Positions 13,167 to 21,405 of a stretch of 21,502 nucleotides of DNA are shown here, in pieces. A program made the translations under genes and the position numbers. How positions within the stretch are numbered: position 1 is the first letter of the stretch; each line of letters opens with the position of its first letter. Origin of the DNA: Deferribacteres bacterium. Lineage in GTDB: Bacteria > Nitrospirota > Thermodesulfovibrionia > UBA6902. The notes under the pieces were generated by a model, which made no database searches, had not been told where the DNA came from, and worked only from the letters and a program-made list of their open reading frames with translations. The stretch spans positions 1 to 21,502 of the forward strand of contig JAADFS010000002.1 in assembly GCA_013152795.1 (NCBI GenBank), given 5' to 3'.

Positions 13167-13799
13167 ATGGAGATTAATATTAATATCAATAAGTTTAAAA
13201 ATCTGCCTCCACATCTGAGGATTATCATAACGGCGCTTCCCTCTGTAATATTGATTGGGTTGTTTGTCTTTTTCATTTATATGCCAAGGAATGAGGAGAT
13301 TGAAAGGCTGAACACAAAGATCGTCAAGCTGGACAAGGAGATTATCAGCGCCGAGGCAAAAATCCGCAAACTCGACGCCCTCAGAGAGGAAAACAGATTA
13401 CTTAAGAGAAGGCTTGCAAGACTGAAGGAACAGCTTCCTGAGGAAAAAGAGGTCTCCGAGCTTCTGAAACAGATATCCGAGCTGGGGCTTAAGTCCGGCC
13501 TCAAGATACTCCTGTGGAAGCCGGGGGCCAGGAAGACACAACCGGCAGGCCTCTATGTAGAGATTCCCGTAAGTGTGGAAGTTCTCGCCGAATATCATAA
13601 ACTCGGGGTATTCTTCAGCCACATCAGCCGCCTGCCGCGGCTTGTGAATATATCTGATATGAAGTTAAGTTCGCAAACTGGAAGCGGGCAGACAGAGCGG
13701 GGTATAATAAAGGCTGAATTCACGGCCCGTACATTTGCCTCCGTGGAAGAAGCAGCGGGGAATACAGCGGTGAAAAAAGGCACAACCAACAAAAAATAA
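13167..13799 (+). CDS. pilO: Type IV pilus assembly protein PilO
   Basis: The 210-residue product has a short cytoplasmic tail, one membrane span at about residues 19-38 (IITALPSVILIGLFVFFIYM), a long coiled coil to about residue 95 (heptad-like Leu/Ile with Lys/Glu, ending LPEEKEVSELLKQISELG), and a periplasmic domain with PVSVEVLAEYHKLGVFFSHI, typical of PilO. It forms a heterodimer with PilN. The C-terminal Lys/Asn/Thr tail is low in complexity. Position in the operon and architecture agree, so the call is secure although sequence conservation in this family is low. Confidence 0.93.
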   Translation: MEINININKFKNLPPHLRIIITALPSVILIGLFVFFIYMPRNEEIERLNTKIVKLDKEIISAEAKIRKLDALREENRLLKRRLARLKEQLPEEKEVSELLKQISELGLKSGLKILLWKPGARKTQPAGLYVEIPVSVEVLAEYHKLGVFFSHISRLPRLVNISDMKLSSQTGSGQTERGIIKAEFTARTFASVEEAAGNTAVKKGTTNKK

Positions 13800-13820
13800 A
13801 ACAGCCGCAGGCAAAAAGGG

Positions 13821-14381
13821 ATGATGAGAGATAAGGCAATGAGATTCAACGCGTGTTTTTTTATTATGTTAGCGCTTGTAAGCTTTCTCTATTACGGGTG
13901 CGGGGGGAAGGAGAAGTCCTCATCTGTGGCACGGAAAACGCCCGTTGTAAAAACGGTTGCCAAAAAACCCAAGAAGGAAGTCGATAAGGCATTACAGGCT
14001 GAAGAGGAGGCGATCCGGGCCGCATTAAAGCAGGAAGGATATGTGTATCAGCGAAGAGGCCGGCGCGATCCGTTTACGCCGCTTATCGTGCCGCTGAAAA
14101 AACAGAAAAAGGATAAGAGCAAGGTAGGCACGATCGAGGGTTATGATCTGAATGAATTCGCCCTGACGGCTATTGCCAAAAAGGGAGATGAATACTATGC
14201 GCTTCTTGTTACACCCGATAACAGGTCCTTTACGGTCAAAGAAGGTGACACCATCGGTATGAACAACGGCAAGGTCAAGGAAATAACAAGCGATAAAGTA
14301 CGGATGGTGGAATACATAAGAAATTATAAAGGAGAATTAAGGCCCAGGCAAATAATCTTGGAGTTTCATAAAGGAGAGTAA
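13821..14381 (+). CDS. pilP: Type IV pilus assembly lipoprotein PilP
   Basis: The 186-residue product is the periplasmic lipoprotein that links the PilN-PilO ring to the secretin PilQ. It has a signal peptide with hydrophobic core CFFIMLALVSFLYYG and a lipidation cysteine at Cys27; the lipobox is unusual because the -3 residue is Tyr. A disordered Lys-rich stretch follows, then the PilQ-binding segment YQRRGRRDPFTPL, a hallmark of PilP, and a C-terminal beta domain with GYDLNEFALTAIAKKGDEYYALL. Three possible starts exist (13821, 13824 and 13839); the AAAAAGGG directly before 13821 fits 13824 slightly better. AAGGAG at 14371-14376, near its stop, is the ribosome binding site of pilQ. Confidence 0.92.
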   Translation: MMRDKAMRFNACFFIMLALVSFLYYGCGGKEKSSSVARKTPVVKTVAKKPKKEVDKALQAEEEAIRAALKQEGYVYQRRGRRDPFTPLIVPLKKQKKDKSKVGTIEGYDLNEFALTAIAKKGDEYYALLVTPDNRSFTVKEGDTIGMNNGKVKEITSDKVRMVEYIRNYKGELRPRQIILEFHKGE

Positions 14382-14385
14382 CATA

Positions 14386-14421
14386 ATGAAAATCAGAAAA
14401 TATTTTTTATTGTTTTTGTGA
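14386..14421 (+). other. pilQ: Out-of-frame signal peptide start of PilQ
   Basis: An ATG at 14386, 9 nt after AAGGAG (14371-14376), encodes MKIRKYFLLFL and then stops at TGA (14419-14421). The main pilQ frame continues as VIYNVPALDAQPEE. One extra T in the T-run at 14413-14417 would join them into a normal signal peptide (positive start, hydrophobic core, cleavage after ALDA). The real start of pilQ is therefore very likely here. Confidence 0.8.
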
Positions 14422-16145
14422 TATATAATGTCCCGGCGCTTGATGCACAGCCGGAAGAACCGCCGTCATTAAAGTCCGAGATTACCGGCATAGAGGTAAC
14501 GGATATCGACGGTACCACCGAAATCAAAATAGACAGCACGTCCTCCTTTAAATATACGATATACAAACAATCCGACCCGTATCAGATCGTGGTTGAGCTG
14601 CAGGATACCAGTCTTGGTAAGTTTACAGAGAAAATGGTTATTGATGATGCCGGGGTCCGCGAAATAATACCTTCACGTGATGAAGAGAAACCCAATATTG
14701 CAAGGTTGAAAATCGCCCTCACCGTGCCGGCCGACGTTGAGCCGGTGTACCGCGGAAATTCACTTATTCTTGCCTTTGACAATCCGGATTACGAGGAAAC
14801 GGCGTTTGAAGAGACGGCGGCGGCACCCGGTACAATATATACGGAAGAAGAGAAGGCGGCAGAGGAAAAAACGCCGGCGGCTCAGGGTGTTGTTGCAGGG
14901 CAGACTTCACCCCCCAAGAAATACACAGGCGAAAAAATATCCATTGATTTTCAGGATGCCGAACTTGTACACGTATTCAGGCTTATCGCGGATATAAGCG
15001 GCTATAACATCGTTGTCAGTCCGGATGTGAAGGGTAAGTTTTCCATGAGGCTGATAGATGTTCCGTGGGACCAGGCCCTTGACGTAATCCTGAGAAATTA
15101 CGGCCTCTCAAAAAGCGTGGAAGGCAACATTATCAGAATAGCTCCCACCTCCGTGCTTGCCAGGGAGGAGGAGGAGATAGCCAAGGCGAAAGAATCCCAG
15201 GAGAAATCCGGCGATCTCGTGACAAAGGTTTATCCGATCAATTATGCGGACGTAAATGATATAAAGAATGCCATAGAAAAGGCCAAGATACTTACCAAGA
15301 GGGGATTCATCAGCGTTGATGAGAGGACGACATCGGTGATCATAAAAGATGTCGAGAAAAAGCACCAGGAATATGAAAACCTCATCAAGACGCTTGATGT
15401 GGCGACCCCCCAGGTGAGCATAGATGCAAGGATTGTCGAGGTAACGACAAAATTCACCCAGGAGCTCGGTATCCAGTGGGGGGGCCTGTTGAGGCCTACC
15501 CTGCAGACAAGGATTGCAGGTACAAGCCTTACCGTTGACAACGGATTTTTTTCGTCCGAGCCGTTACTGGTGAATCTCCCCGCCACTGTTGCCAAGGGCT
15601 CCGGCGGTTCAATAGGGATCGGCTATATCAGCTCCGGTGCGCTCAGGGCCCTGGACCTGCAGCTTTCAGCAATGGAGACGGCAGGGAAGGGCAGGATAGT
15701 CTCCAACCCGAGGGTCATCACTATGGACAATCAGAAGGCGCGCATACTGCAGGGCAAGAAGATACCGTACGAGACCGTCTCTGACCAGGGAACGACGACG
15801 GCGTTTGTCGACGCGGCCCTGGAGCTGGTGGTGACACCGCATATAACCCCTGAGGGCACCATTCTCATGAACATAGACGCAAAGAAAAACGAGGCCAACT
15901 TCTCGCAGACATCTTTCAACAATGTCCCCACGATCGATACAAACGAGATATCTACACAGGTACTGGTAAGAAACGGGGATACACTGGCGCTCGGCGGGAT
16001 TTTCAAGACCACCTCGAGCAAGGATGTATCATCTGTCCCGCTTCTCGGGAATGTGCCTTATCTTGAGTGGCTCTTTAAAAACAGGAAGACCGTTGATGAC
16101 ACGACAGAGCTTATAATTTTTATAACCCCGAGGATAATTAAATGA
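14418..16145 (+). CDS. pilQ: Type IV pilus secretin PilQ
   Basis: The uninterrupted frame (575 codons from a GTG) encodes the outer-membrane pore of the type IV pilus. In order it holds an AMIN domain (about residues 20-122), which binds peptidoglycan; a Pro/Glu/Ala linker; an STN domain (173-243, ISIDFQDAELVHVFRLIADISGYNIVV); a secretin N domain (268-330); and the secretin barrel (335-575) with GRIVSNPRVITMDNQKA, VPTIDTNEISTQVLVRNGDT and VPLLGNVPYLEWLF. All parts of the mature protein are intact. Only the signal peptide is out of frame (see 14386-14421), so as written the protein would not be exported. This points to a lost base in a homopolymer. Confidence 0.93.
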   Translation: MIYNVPALDAQPEEPPSLKSEITGIEVTDIDGTTEIKIDSTSSFKYTIYKQSDPYQIVVELQDTSLGKFTEKMVIDDAGVREIIPSRDEEKPNIARLKIALTVPADVEPVYRGNSLILAFDNPDYEETAFEETAAAPGTIYTEEEKAAEEKTPAAQGVVAGQTSPPKKYTGEKISIDFQDAELVHVFRLIADISGYNIVVSPDVKGKFSMRLIDVPWDQALDVILRNYGLSKSVEGNIIRIAPTSVLAREEEEIAKAKESQEKSGDLVTKVYPINYADVNDIKNAIEKAKILTKRGFISVDERTTSVIIKDVEKKHQEYENLIKTLDVATPQVSIDARIVEVTTKFTQELGIQWGGLLRPTLQTRIAGTSLTVDNGFFSSEPLLVNLPATVAKGSGGSIGIGYISSGALRALDLQLSAMETAGKGRIVSNPRVITMDNQKARILQGKKIPYETVSDQGTTTAFVDAALELVVTPHITPEGTILMNIDAKKNEANFSQTSFNNVPTIDTNEISTQVLVRNGDTLALGGIFKTTSSKDVSSVPLLGNVPYLEWLFKNRKTVDDTTELIIFITPRIIK

Positions 16146-16210
16146 CGATAGATTAATAATGACCTTCTTAATGAATCACATAAAATTTTGCATAAAAAGC
16201 GGAGGAGTAA

Positions 16211-16654
16211 ATGTCAAAGAGATTTCTTGTTAATATGGTCTTGCTGAGTTTTGTTTTTATATTGTTCGGCTGCGGCGGTTATGATTCACCGCCTGAAGAC
16301 GGCTCTATCACCGTCAGTCCGTCGAGCATCAAGATAACCGATCCCAGCGGTCCTGTAGAGATCGACAGGGGACAGTTTCTGGTCGTGGTAAAGGATGCAG
16401 ACGGTATCCCACTGAATAACGTGGAAGTCGTGGTCTCTTATCCGTGGGCGGTGCCGAGCCCTGCGGGCGCGGTGCAGTTCTATGACGGCAGCACCCCGGT
16501 AAATTCGCCGATGACCGTAATAACCGATAAAAACGGCGCCTATATTGTGAAATTCAGTTATCAAAGAGGCGGTATTGAATATAAAGGCGATTTCCAGTTT
16601 ATAGCAGGCTCTCTTTCCACAACAGCCACATTTGAGGTTGAGACAGGCTCGTAG
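16211..16654 (+). CDS. Small lipoprotein with a bacterial Ig-like (Big_1-type) domain
   Basis: The 147-residue product has a signal peptide ending in the lipobox LFGC with Cys21, so it is predicted to be lipid-anchored. The rest is one immunoglobulin-like beta domain: SITVSPSSIKI, then FLVVVKDADGIPLNNVEVVVSY, then VITDKNGAYIVKFSYQRGG, and a final TATFEVETG strand. The D-xx-G-x-P-L-x-N-V pattern and the T-D-x-x-G turn are typical of Big_1 (invasin/intimin) repeats. The ATG has a strong ribosome binding site (GGAGGAG at 16201-16207). It lies 65 bp after pilQ and before a terminator, so it is probably the last gene of the pil transcript. A role at the pilus or cell surface is inferred only from position. 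Confidence 0.8.
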   Translation: MSKRFLVNMVLLSFVFILFGCGGYDSPPEDGSITVSPSSIKITDPSGPVEIDRGQFLVVVKDADGIPLNNVEVVVSYPWAVPSPAGAVQFYDGSTPVNSPMTVITDKNGAYIVKFSYQRGGIEYKGDFQFIAGSLSTTATFEVETGS

Positions 16655-16704
16655 TTACGGGTGAGCATCCGCCCCGGTCAGCTACATTATTACTCCTCTC
16701 GATT

Positions 16705-16736
16705 CTCTCCGGGAATGATTGCCGGAGAGCTTTTGA
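16705..16736 (+). terminator. Terminator at the end of the pil operon
   Basis: CTCTCCGG at 16705-16712 pairs perfectly with CCGGAGAG at 16722-16729 across a 9-nt loop, followed by CTTTTGA. The T-run is short but on the plus-strand side only, so it most likely ends the pilMNOPQ-lipoprotein transcript rather than the convergent ilvE. Confidence 0.6.
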
Positions 16737-16758
16737 TACCGGCAGCAGTACAGCCACT

Positions 16759-17673
16759 CTAAATATAAGTCAGCCAGGACTTATATCCTCTTGCCTCTCC
16801 TTTTACGATTTTAAAAAACAGACCCTGCAGTTTCCTCGTGAGGGGGCCGGGTTTGCCGTTTCCGATGAGCCTGCCGTCGACCTCCCTTATCGGGGTCACC
16901 TCAGCCGCTGTTCCCGTAAAAAAGGCCTCATCCGCTATGTAAAGCTCATCCCTTGTAAAATTAACCTCGCAGACCTTGATCTTCTCTTTCTGCGCCATCT
17001 CAATTATGCTTTTTCTCGTAATGCCTTCAAGGACGGAGGGAAGCGGCGGGGTCATCAGTACGCCGTCTCTTACTATAAATATATTCTGCCCTGTGCCTTC
17101 CGACACAAAACCGTTTGTATCGAGCATCAGAGCCTCGTCAAAACCGCTTGCAGTGGCCTCGCTCTTTGCCAGCGTTGAATTGACGTAGTCTCCACAGGTC
17201 TTGCTTTTCGTCATTGTGACATTTACGTGAAGCCTGGCAAATGAGGAGACCTTGACCCTTATTCCGTTTTTAATGCCGTCTTCGCCGAGATATGCCCCCC
17301 ACGGCCACGCTGCAACGGCTACCCTGATGGGATTGTCTTTGGGATATAGACCCATTGCACCGTAGCCTATATAAACGATCGGGCGTATGTAGCACTCTTT
17401 CAGCTTGTTGATTTTAACAGTGCCGGTGATCGCCTTCTTGATCTCTTCAGGAGAATACGGCGGCTTTATATTCAGTATGTGACACGAATCAAAAAGCCTG
17501 TCCACATGCTCCTGCAGTCTGAACACGGCTGATCCCTTCTTCGTGCTGTAACACCTGATGCCCTCAAAAGCACCTGTGCCGTAATGCAGGGTATGGGTCA
17601 GAATGTGAACATTTGCATCAGCCCAGTTGACAAACTTGCCATCCATCCATATCTTCTTTGATTCAGTAATCAT
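16759..17673 (-). CDS. ilvE: Branched-chain amino acid aminotransferase
   Basis: The 304-residue class IV PLP-dependent aminotransferase carries out the last step of valine, leucine and isoleucine synthesis, moving amino groups between glutamate and branched-chain 2-oxo acids. Landmarks are HTLHYGTGAFEGIRCY near the N-terminus, Arg97 in YIRPIVYIG, the PLP lysine (Lys158) in KSKTCGDYVNSTLAK, Glu192 in FVSEGTGQNIFIV, and FFTGTAAEVTPI. These match IlvE rather than D-amino acid transaminase or aminodeoxychorismate lyase. The ATG has GGGAGG a few bases upstream. It lies 33 bp after pcm on the same strand; the two probably share a transcript but have no obvious functional tie. Confidence 0.95.
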   Translation of the reverse strand: MITESKKIWMDGKFVNWADANVHILTHTLHYGTGAFEGIRCYSTKKGSAVFRLQEHVDRLFDSCHILNIKPPYSPEEIKKAITGTVKINKLKECYIRPIVYIGYGAMGLYPKDNPIRVAVAAWPWGAYLGEDGIKNGIRVKVSSFARLHVNVTMTKSKTCGDYVNSTLAKSEATASGFDEALMLDTNGFVSEGTGQNIFIVRDGVLMTPPLPSVLEGITRKSIIEMAQKEKIKVCEVNFTRDELYIADEAFFTGTAAEVTPIREVDGRLIGNGKPGPLTRKLQGLFFKIVKGEARGYKSWLTYI

Positions 17674-17706
17674 CTTTCCTCCCGGGAATTTGAATTAACT
17701 ATATGA

Positions 17707-18360
17707 TCAGCAGATTTCTTTCTCTTTCCATCCGCTTTCTCCGACAAGCGGAACAAAAACACATGCAGTGGACACGTTTTTTTCTATTCCTGACGGAGTC
17801 TTCCTGATCTGGTAAAGCACCTGGGAATATCTGCTGCCCACGGGTATTACGAGCCTCCCGTCCATATTCAGTTGATCCAGATACTCCTGCGGCACCTCCG
17901 GCGCCCCGGCTGTAACGATAATGGCGTCAAAAGGTGCGTGTTCAGGCAACCCCAGGGTTCCGTCGGAGACAATAACATGAACGTTGTTATAATTGAGTTC
18001 CTTCAGCAGCTTCTCCGCCCTTGATGCAAGCAGCGGTATCCTTTCCACACTGAAAACTTCCGAGGCCAGCAGCGACAGCACCGCACTCTGGTAACCCGAG
18101 CCTGTTCCTATTTCAAGCACCTTTTCATCACCTTTTAATTCAAGCAGCTCCGTCATAAGCGCAACCATGTAAGGCTGTGAGATGGTCTGCCCTTCAGCGA
18201 TCGGAAGGGCACAGTCAGCATATGCCTTATCCCTCAGGTGTTCATCAACAAACAGATGCCTCTCCACCGTCTCCATGGCCTTAAGGACCCGTTCATCCTT
18301 GATGCCGCGGGCTCTTAACTGGTCGTTTACCATCAGGTGGCGCTGGTATTCATATGCCAT
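17707..18360 (-). CDS. pcm: Protein-L-isoaspartate O-methyltransferase
   Basis: The 217-residue SAM-dependent methyltransferase methylates abnormal L-isoaspartyl residues, starting their repair in aged proteins. It has the SAM-binding motif VLEIGTGSGYQSAVL and the family motifs VERHLFVDEHLRDKAYADCALPI, EGQTISQPYMVALMTELL and PFDAIIVTAGAPEVP, with VIPVGS near the C-terminus. The length is typical and the gene appears complete. Its ATG has only a weak ribosome binding site (AAGTGG). Upstream, a palindromic element of the type found in the CRISPR array lies between it and the FAD-dependent dehydrogenase gene. Confidence 0.95.
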   Translation of the reverse strand: MAYEYQRHLMVNDQLRARGIKDERVLKAMETVERHLFVDEHLRDKAYADCALPIAEGQTISQPYMVALMTELLELKGDEKVLEIGTGSGYQSAVLSLLASEVFSVERIPLLASRAEKLLKELNYNNVHVIVSDGTLGLPEHAPFDAIIVTAGAPEVPQEYLDQLNMDGRLVIPVGSRYSQVLYQIRKTPSGIEKNVSTACVFVPLVGESGWKEKEIC

Positions 18361-18414
18361 AATCCACTTATCAGTCTAATTCGCCGTTGCGAATTCGTCA
18401 AGTATTAACCTCGC

Positions 18415-18499
18415 CGTGATTCGTGTCCGTTGTCCGTGACCATAAAAGACAAAAACCGGAAACGGACACGGTTAACCGACACGAAGAACGGCCTTTTCT
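18415..18499 (+). repeat. Chromosomal copy of the palindromic element found in the CRISPR array
   Basis: CGTGATTCGTGTCCGTTGTC at the left and AAACGGACACGGTTAACCGA with GAAGAACGGCCTTTTCTC at the right follow the same order of blocks as the 94-bp units at 3648-4735. The arms pair imperfectly (CCGTGTCCGTTT-type on the minus strand against the left CGTGTCCGTTG). No CRISPR repeat sequence is attached here, so this copy shows what the element looks like on its own. Confidence 0.75.
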
Positions 18500-18525
18500 C
18501 CGTTATTTCCTGCAACTTGTTTTAT

Positions 18526-19905
18526 TCAGACCCTCTTCAATATTGCACGGGCCGCGATAATACCGGAAGCCGATGCATGTATCAGCCCCCTGCTTACACC
18601 CGCGCCGTCACCGATCGCAAAGAGGTTTTCTATCTCGGTTTCAAGATGACCGTCGAGCTTGAGCTGCCTTGAATAGAACTTGACTTCTATACCGTAAAGA
18701 AGCGTATGCCTGCTGTTGACCCCGGGCGCGATCCTGTCCATTGTCTTGAGCATTTCGAGAATGTCGGTGATATACCGGTGCGGAAGGGCGAAGCTCAGAT
18801 CGCCGGGCACGGCTTCTGCAAGCGTCGGCTTCACGCGCCCCCTTGCGATTCTTGCAGGGGTTGACCTGCGGCCTGCCTGAAGGTCGCCGAGTCTTTGCAG
18901 TAGAACGCCTTTGCCCAGAAGGTTGGCGAGCCTTGCAATATATCTTCCGTACAGATGCGGTTCATCAAAAGGCTCCGTGAAATGAGTGCCTACGAGAAGG
19001 GCGAAATTGGTGTTGCCTGTTTTTATGTTCGAGTAGCTGTGTCCGTTTACGGTCCATATGCCCTTTACATATTCCTTTACCACTTCTCCATACGGATTAA
19101 CGCAGAATGTCCTGATCCTGTCATTGAATTTTTTTGTATAGAAGACCAGCTTGGGCTCATAAGTGACCTTTGTGAGGGGTTCAAGCACGGGCGCGGGCAG
19201 TTCAACCCTTACACCGATATCCACCGGGTTTTTCAACAGGGAAAGCCCCATTGCTTTCGCCTGTTTTTCGAGCCAGAGCGCGCCTTCTCTTCCGGGTGCT
19301 GCAATCACAAAATCGGCATGAAATATGTCTCCGTTTCCAGCCTCTATGCCCACGGCCTTTCCGTTTTCAACCAATATGTTTTTGACGTTCCTGGAAAACA
19401 GTATGTCGACCTTCGAATTAAGCTCGGCCTTTATCTTTTTAAGAAGCGCGGGGCACCTGTCCGTCCCGATATGCCTTATTCTTGATGGTATAAGGGTGAG
19501 GCCGGCTTTTTCCGCTTTTTCTTTCAGGGCATCGACTCCCCCCCTGTCGCCGCCGTAAACACGGGAAGGTGCGCCGTATTTGACATACAGCCCGTCGGTG
19601 TATTCAATAAGCTCCTGAAGGCGTGCGTCATCAATATATTGCGAGAGGTTTCCGCCGATTTCCCCTGATAGATTGAGTTTGCCGTCACTGAATGCCCCTG
19701 CTCCGCCCCATCCGCATAAAAGACCGCACTCCGGACATGTCTTGCAGAATGATTTCCTTTCAGCGGACGGACAGGTCCTTTCTTCAATATCCAGGCCTTT
19801 TTCAATAATCAGGAGCCTGAGCCCTTTACCCGAAGATACAAACTCAAGCGCAGCGAAGATGCCGGCGGGTCCTGCACCGATTATAATTACATCGTAGTGT
19901 TTCAT
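18526..19905 (-). CDS. FAD-dependent dehydrogenase (COG2509-type)
   Basis: The 459-residue flavoprotein begins with a Rossmann FAD-binding motif, VIIIGAGPAGIFAALE, with Glu35 at the end of the second strand (LLIIEKG). A cysteine-rich segment follows (Cys45, Cys54, Cys57, Cys60, Cys64 in RTCPSAERKSFCKTCPECG and LLCGWGGAGAFSDGKLN), which is characteristic of this uncharacterised dehydrogenase group. GRRSTPARIARGRVKPT and the C-terminal FAIGDGAGVSRGLIHASASG, the second FAD contact, complete the family pattern. The substrate is unknown; the cysteines could be redox-active or bind metal, but this is inferred. It is transcribed towards pcm and diverges from the glycosyltransferase gene at 20094. 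Confidence 0.88.
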   Translation of the reverse strand: MKHYDVIIIGAGPAGIFAALEFVSSGKGLRLLIIEKGLDIEERTCPSAERKSFCKTCPECGLLCGWGGAGAFSDGKLNLSGEIGGNLSQYIDDARLQELIEYTDGLYVKYGAPSRVYGGDRGGVDALKEKAEKAGLTLIPSRIRHIGTDRCPALLKKIKAELNSKVDILFSRNVKNILVENGKAVGIEAGNGDIFHADFVIAAPGREGALWLEKQAKAMGLSLLKNPVDIGVRVELPAPVLEPLTKVTYEPKLVFYTKKFNDRIRTFCVNPYGEVVKEYVKGIWTVNGHSYSNIKTGNTNFALLVGTHFTEPFDEPHLYGRYIARLANLLGKGVLLQRLGDLQAGRRSTPARIARGRVKPTLAEAVPGDLSFALPHRYITDILEMLKTMDRIAPGVNSRHTLLYGIEVKFYSRQLKLDGHLETEIENLFAIGDGAGVSRGLIHASASGIIAARAILKRV

Positions 19906-20093
19906 GTTTTCATGAAAGATCCGGAGGTATCAATTATACATTGAATACTCTGTATCAAATCCTGACAGCCCTTTTGCAGACAGCGGACATGTCTTTATTT
20001 TAACAAAGTAGGTTATAATTTGTGTTCATCGGTTTATATTTCAATAAAACCTGATCCGGTAAGAGTATTTGATTGCAAGCTGAGTTTTTGATT

Positions 20094-20780
20094 ATGAGTT
20101 CAAAAATCTCGATAATAATGCCCGTGCTTAATGAGGCCAGGAATCTCCGCGATACCCTCAGCCGTCTTGATTTATCATCCAATGAGGAGTTGATAATAGT
20201 GGATGGCGGAAGCAGCGATAAAACCATGGACATTGCACGCGAATTTACCCGCAGGGTTTACAAAACAAAGACGGGCCGTGCAAGCGTCATGAATTACGGC
20301 GCGCGCAAGGCTACAGGTGATATATTCCTTTTTTTCCATTCCGACTGTATCCTGCCAGAGGGAGGATTTGAGATAATCAGGGAGACACTCAGCGACAGGA
20401 GTGTTGCTGCAGGGGCGTTTTTTCTCGGTATCAATCACCCAGGGTTTTGTTTCAGGCTGATAGAGTTGGGGGCGAATCTCAGATCAAGGTTTACCTCGCT
20501 TCTTTATGGAGATCAGGGAATGTTTCTGAGGAAGGAAGTTTTCGAGAAGGTCGGGGGATTTGCGGACATACCGCTGATGGAAGATATCGAGATTTCCGGC
20601 AGACTGAAAAAGTCAGGCAGGATCGTCTTTGTCATGCCCCCGATCAAGGCCTCTCCGAGGCGCTGGCTTAAAGAAGGCGCTCTTTATACCACGATCAGGG
20701 ACTGGGCGCTTGCGCTCTCATACACTGTATTGAAAGTATCACCTGACACCCTGATCAAGTATTACAAGGAAGTAAGATAG
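20094..20780 (+). CDS. Family 2 glycosyltransferase, rSAM/selenodomain-associated transferase 2 type
   Basis: The product (228 residues from ATG 20094; a TTG at 20073 would add 7) has a GT-A fold start KISIIMPVLNEARNLRDTL, then ELIIVDGGSSDKT, GRASVMNYGARKATGDIFLF and the metal-binding region FFHSDCILP. LYGDQGMFLRKEVFEKVGGF and PLMEDIEISGRL are typical of the TIGR04283 group, which co-occurs with radical SAM/selenodomain genes. Its partner, the TIGR04282-type transferase, follows 10 bp downstream, so the pair is an operon. The acceptor is unknown; related genes are found near arsenosugar-type biosynthesis genes, which cannot be tested here because the neighbours are outside the window. ATG 20094 is preferred because most relatives begin directly before the ISIIMP strand. 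Confidence 0.85.
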   Translation: MSSKISIIMPVLNEARNLRDTLSRLDLSSNEELIIVDGGSSDKTMDIAREFTRRVYKTKTGRASVMNYGARKATGDIFLFFHSDCILPEGGFEIIRETLSDRSVAAGAFFLGINHPGFCFRLIELGANLRSRFTSLLYGDQGMFLRKEVFEKVGGFADIPLMEDIEISGRLKKSGRIVFVMPPIKASPRRWLKEGALYTTIRDWALALSYTVLKVSPDTLIKYYKEVR

Positions 20781-20790
20781 AAAGTACGTT

Positions 20791-21405
20791 ATGAACAGGA
20801 ATGCCCTCATAATCATCGCAAAATATCCTGAAAAGGAAAAAGTCAAGACACGTCTCAAGGGGCTGATACCTGATGATAAAAGGATTGAGCTTTATGTAGC
20901 CCTGCTGAATCAGACCATGGAAAAGCTCGGAAGGATCGAGGGAGTTGATACATTCATAGCCTTTGCACCTGAGGACGCCGGAGAATACTTTTTGCGGTTT
21001 AATGTCAGACTGATTCCACTGCAGGAGGGTGACCTTGGCGCAGGGATGTTTCATGCATTCCGGGAGGTATTCAATGCAGGCTATGAAAAAGCACTGCTTG
21101 TGGGTGCGGACATCCCGGATATTTCGTCCCGGATAATCATGAACGCATTTAATGCGTTATCCGGCAGTGACCTCGTCTACGGCCCTGCAAAAGACGGAGG
21201 CTATTACCTTGTGGGCATGAGAAAGTTAATCAGGGAGGTTTTTGAAGAAGTTCCATGGTCATCTGAAAAGACCCTTGAGAAGAGTCTTTATCAGGCACGA
21301 CGCCATGGATACAGTGTTGCTCTTACAGAGACCCTGAATGATATTGACACCATTGATGATGCGATAAGGGCAGGGCTGCTGAAGGTGGATGGAGACCGGT
21401 CATGA
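20791..21405 (+). CDS. GT-A fold transferase (DUF2064), rSAM/selenodomain-associated transferase 1 type
   Basis: The 204-residue product resembles small nucleotidyl/glycosyl transferases of the GT-A superfamily. ALIIIAKYPEKEKVKTRLKG is the N-terminal nucleotide-binding signature, with the KTRL motif. LLVGADIPDI supplies the metal-binding acid, and GPAKDGGYYLVGM with VPWSSEKTLEKSL completes the TIGR04282/DUF2064 pattern. The start is ATG 20791 without a strong ribosome binding site, 10 bp after the TIGR04283-type gene, so translation may be coupled. The two proteins are regularly found together, but their joint product is unknown. The stop lies in TCATGA, where the reverse-strand gene beyond it also ends. 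Confidence 0.85.
   Translation: MNRNALIIIAKYPEKEKVKTRLKGLIPDDKRIELYVALLNQTMEKLGRIEGVDTFIAFAPEDAGEYFLRFNVRLIPLQEGDLGAGMFHAFREVFNAGYEKALLVGADIPDISSRIIMNAFNALSGSDLVYGPAKDGGYYLVGMRKLIREVFEEVPWSSEKTLEKSLYQARRHGYSVALTETLNDIDTIDDAIRAGLLKVDGDRS

Noticed and set aside
18955..19485. 176-codon plus-strand frame inside the FAD-dependent dehydrogenase gene
   Set aside because: It is antisense to a gene with complete FAD motifs and has no recognisable features or ribosome binding site.
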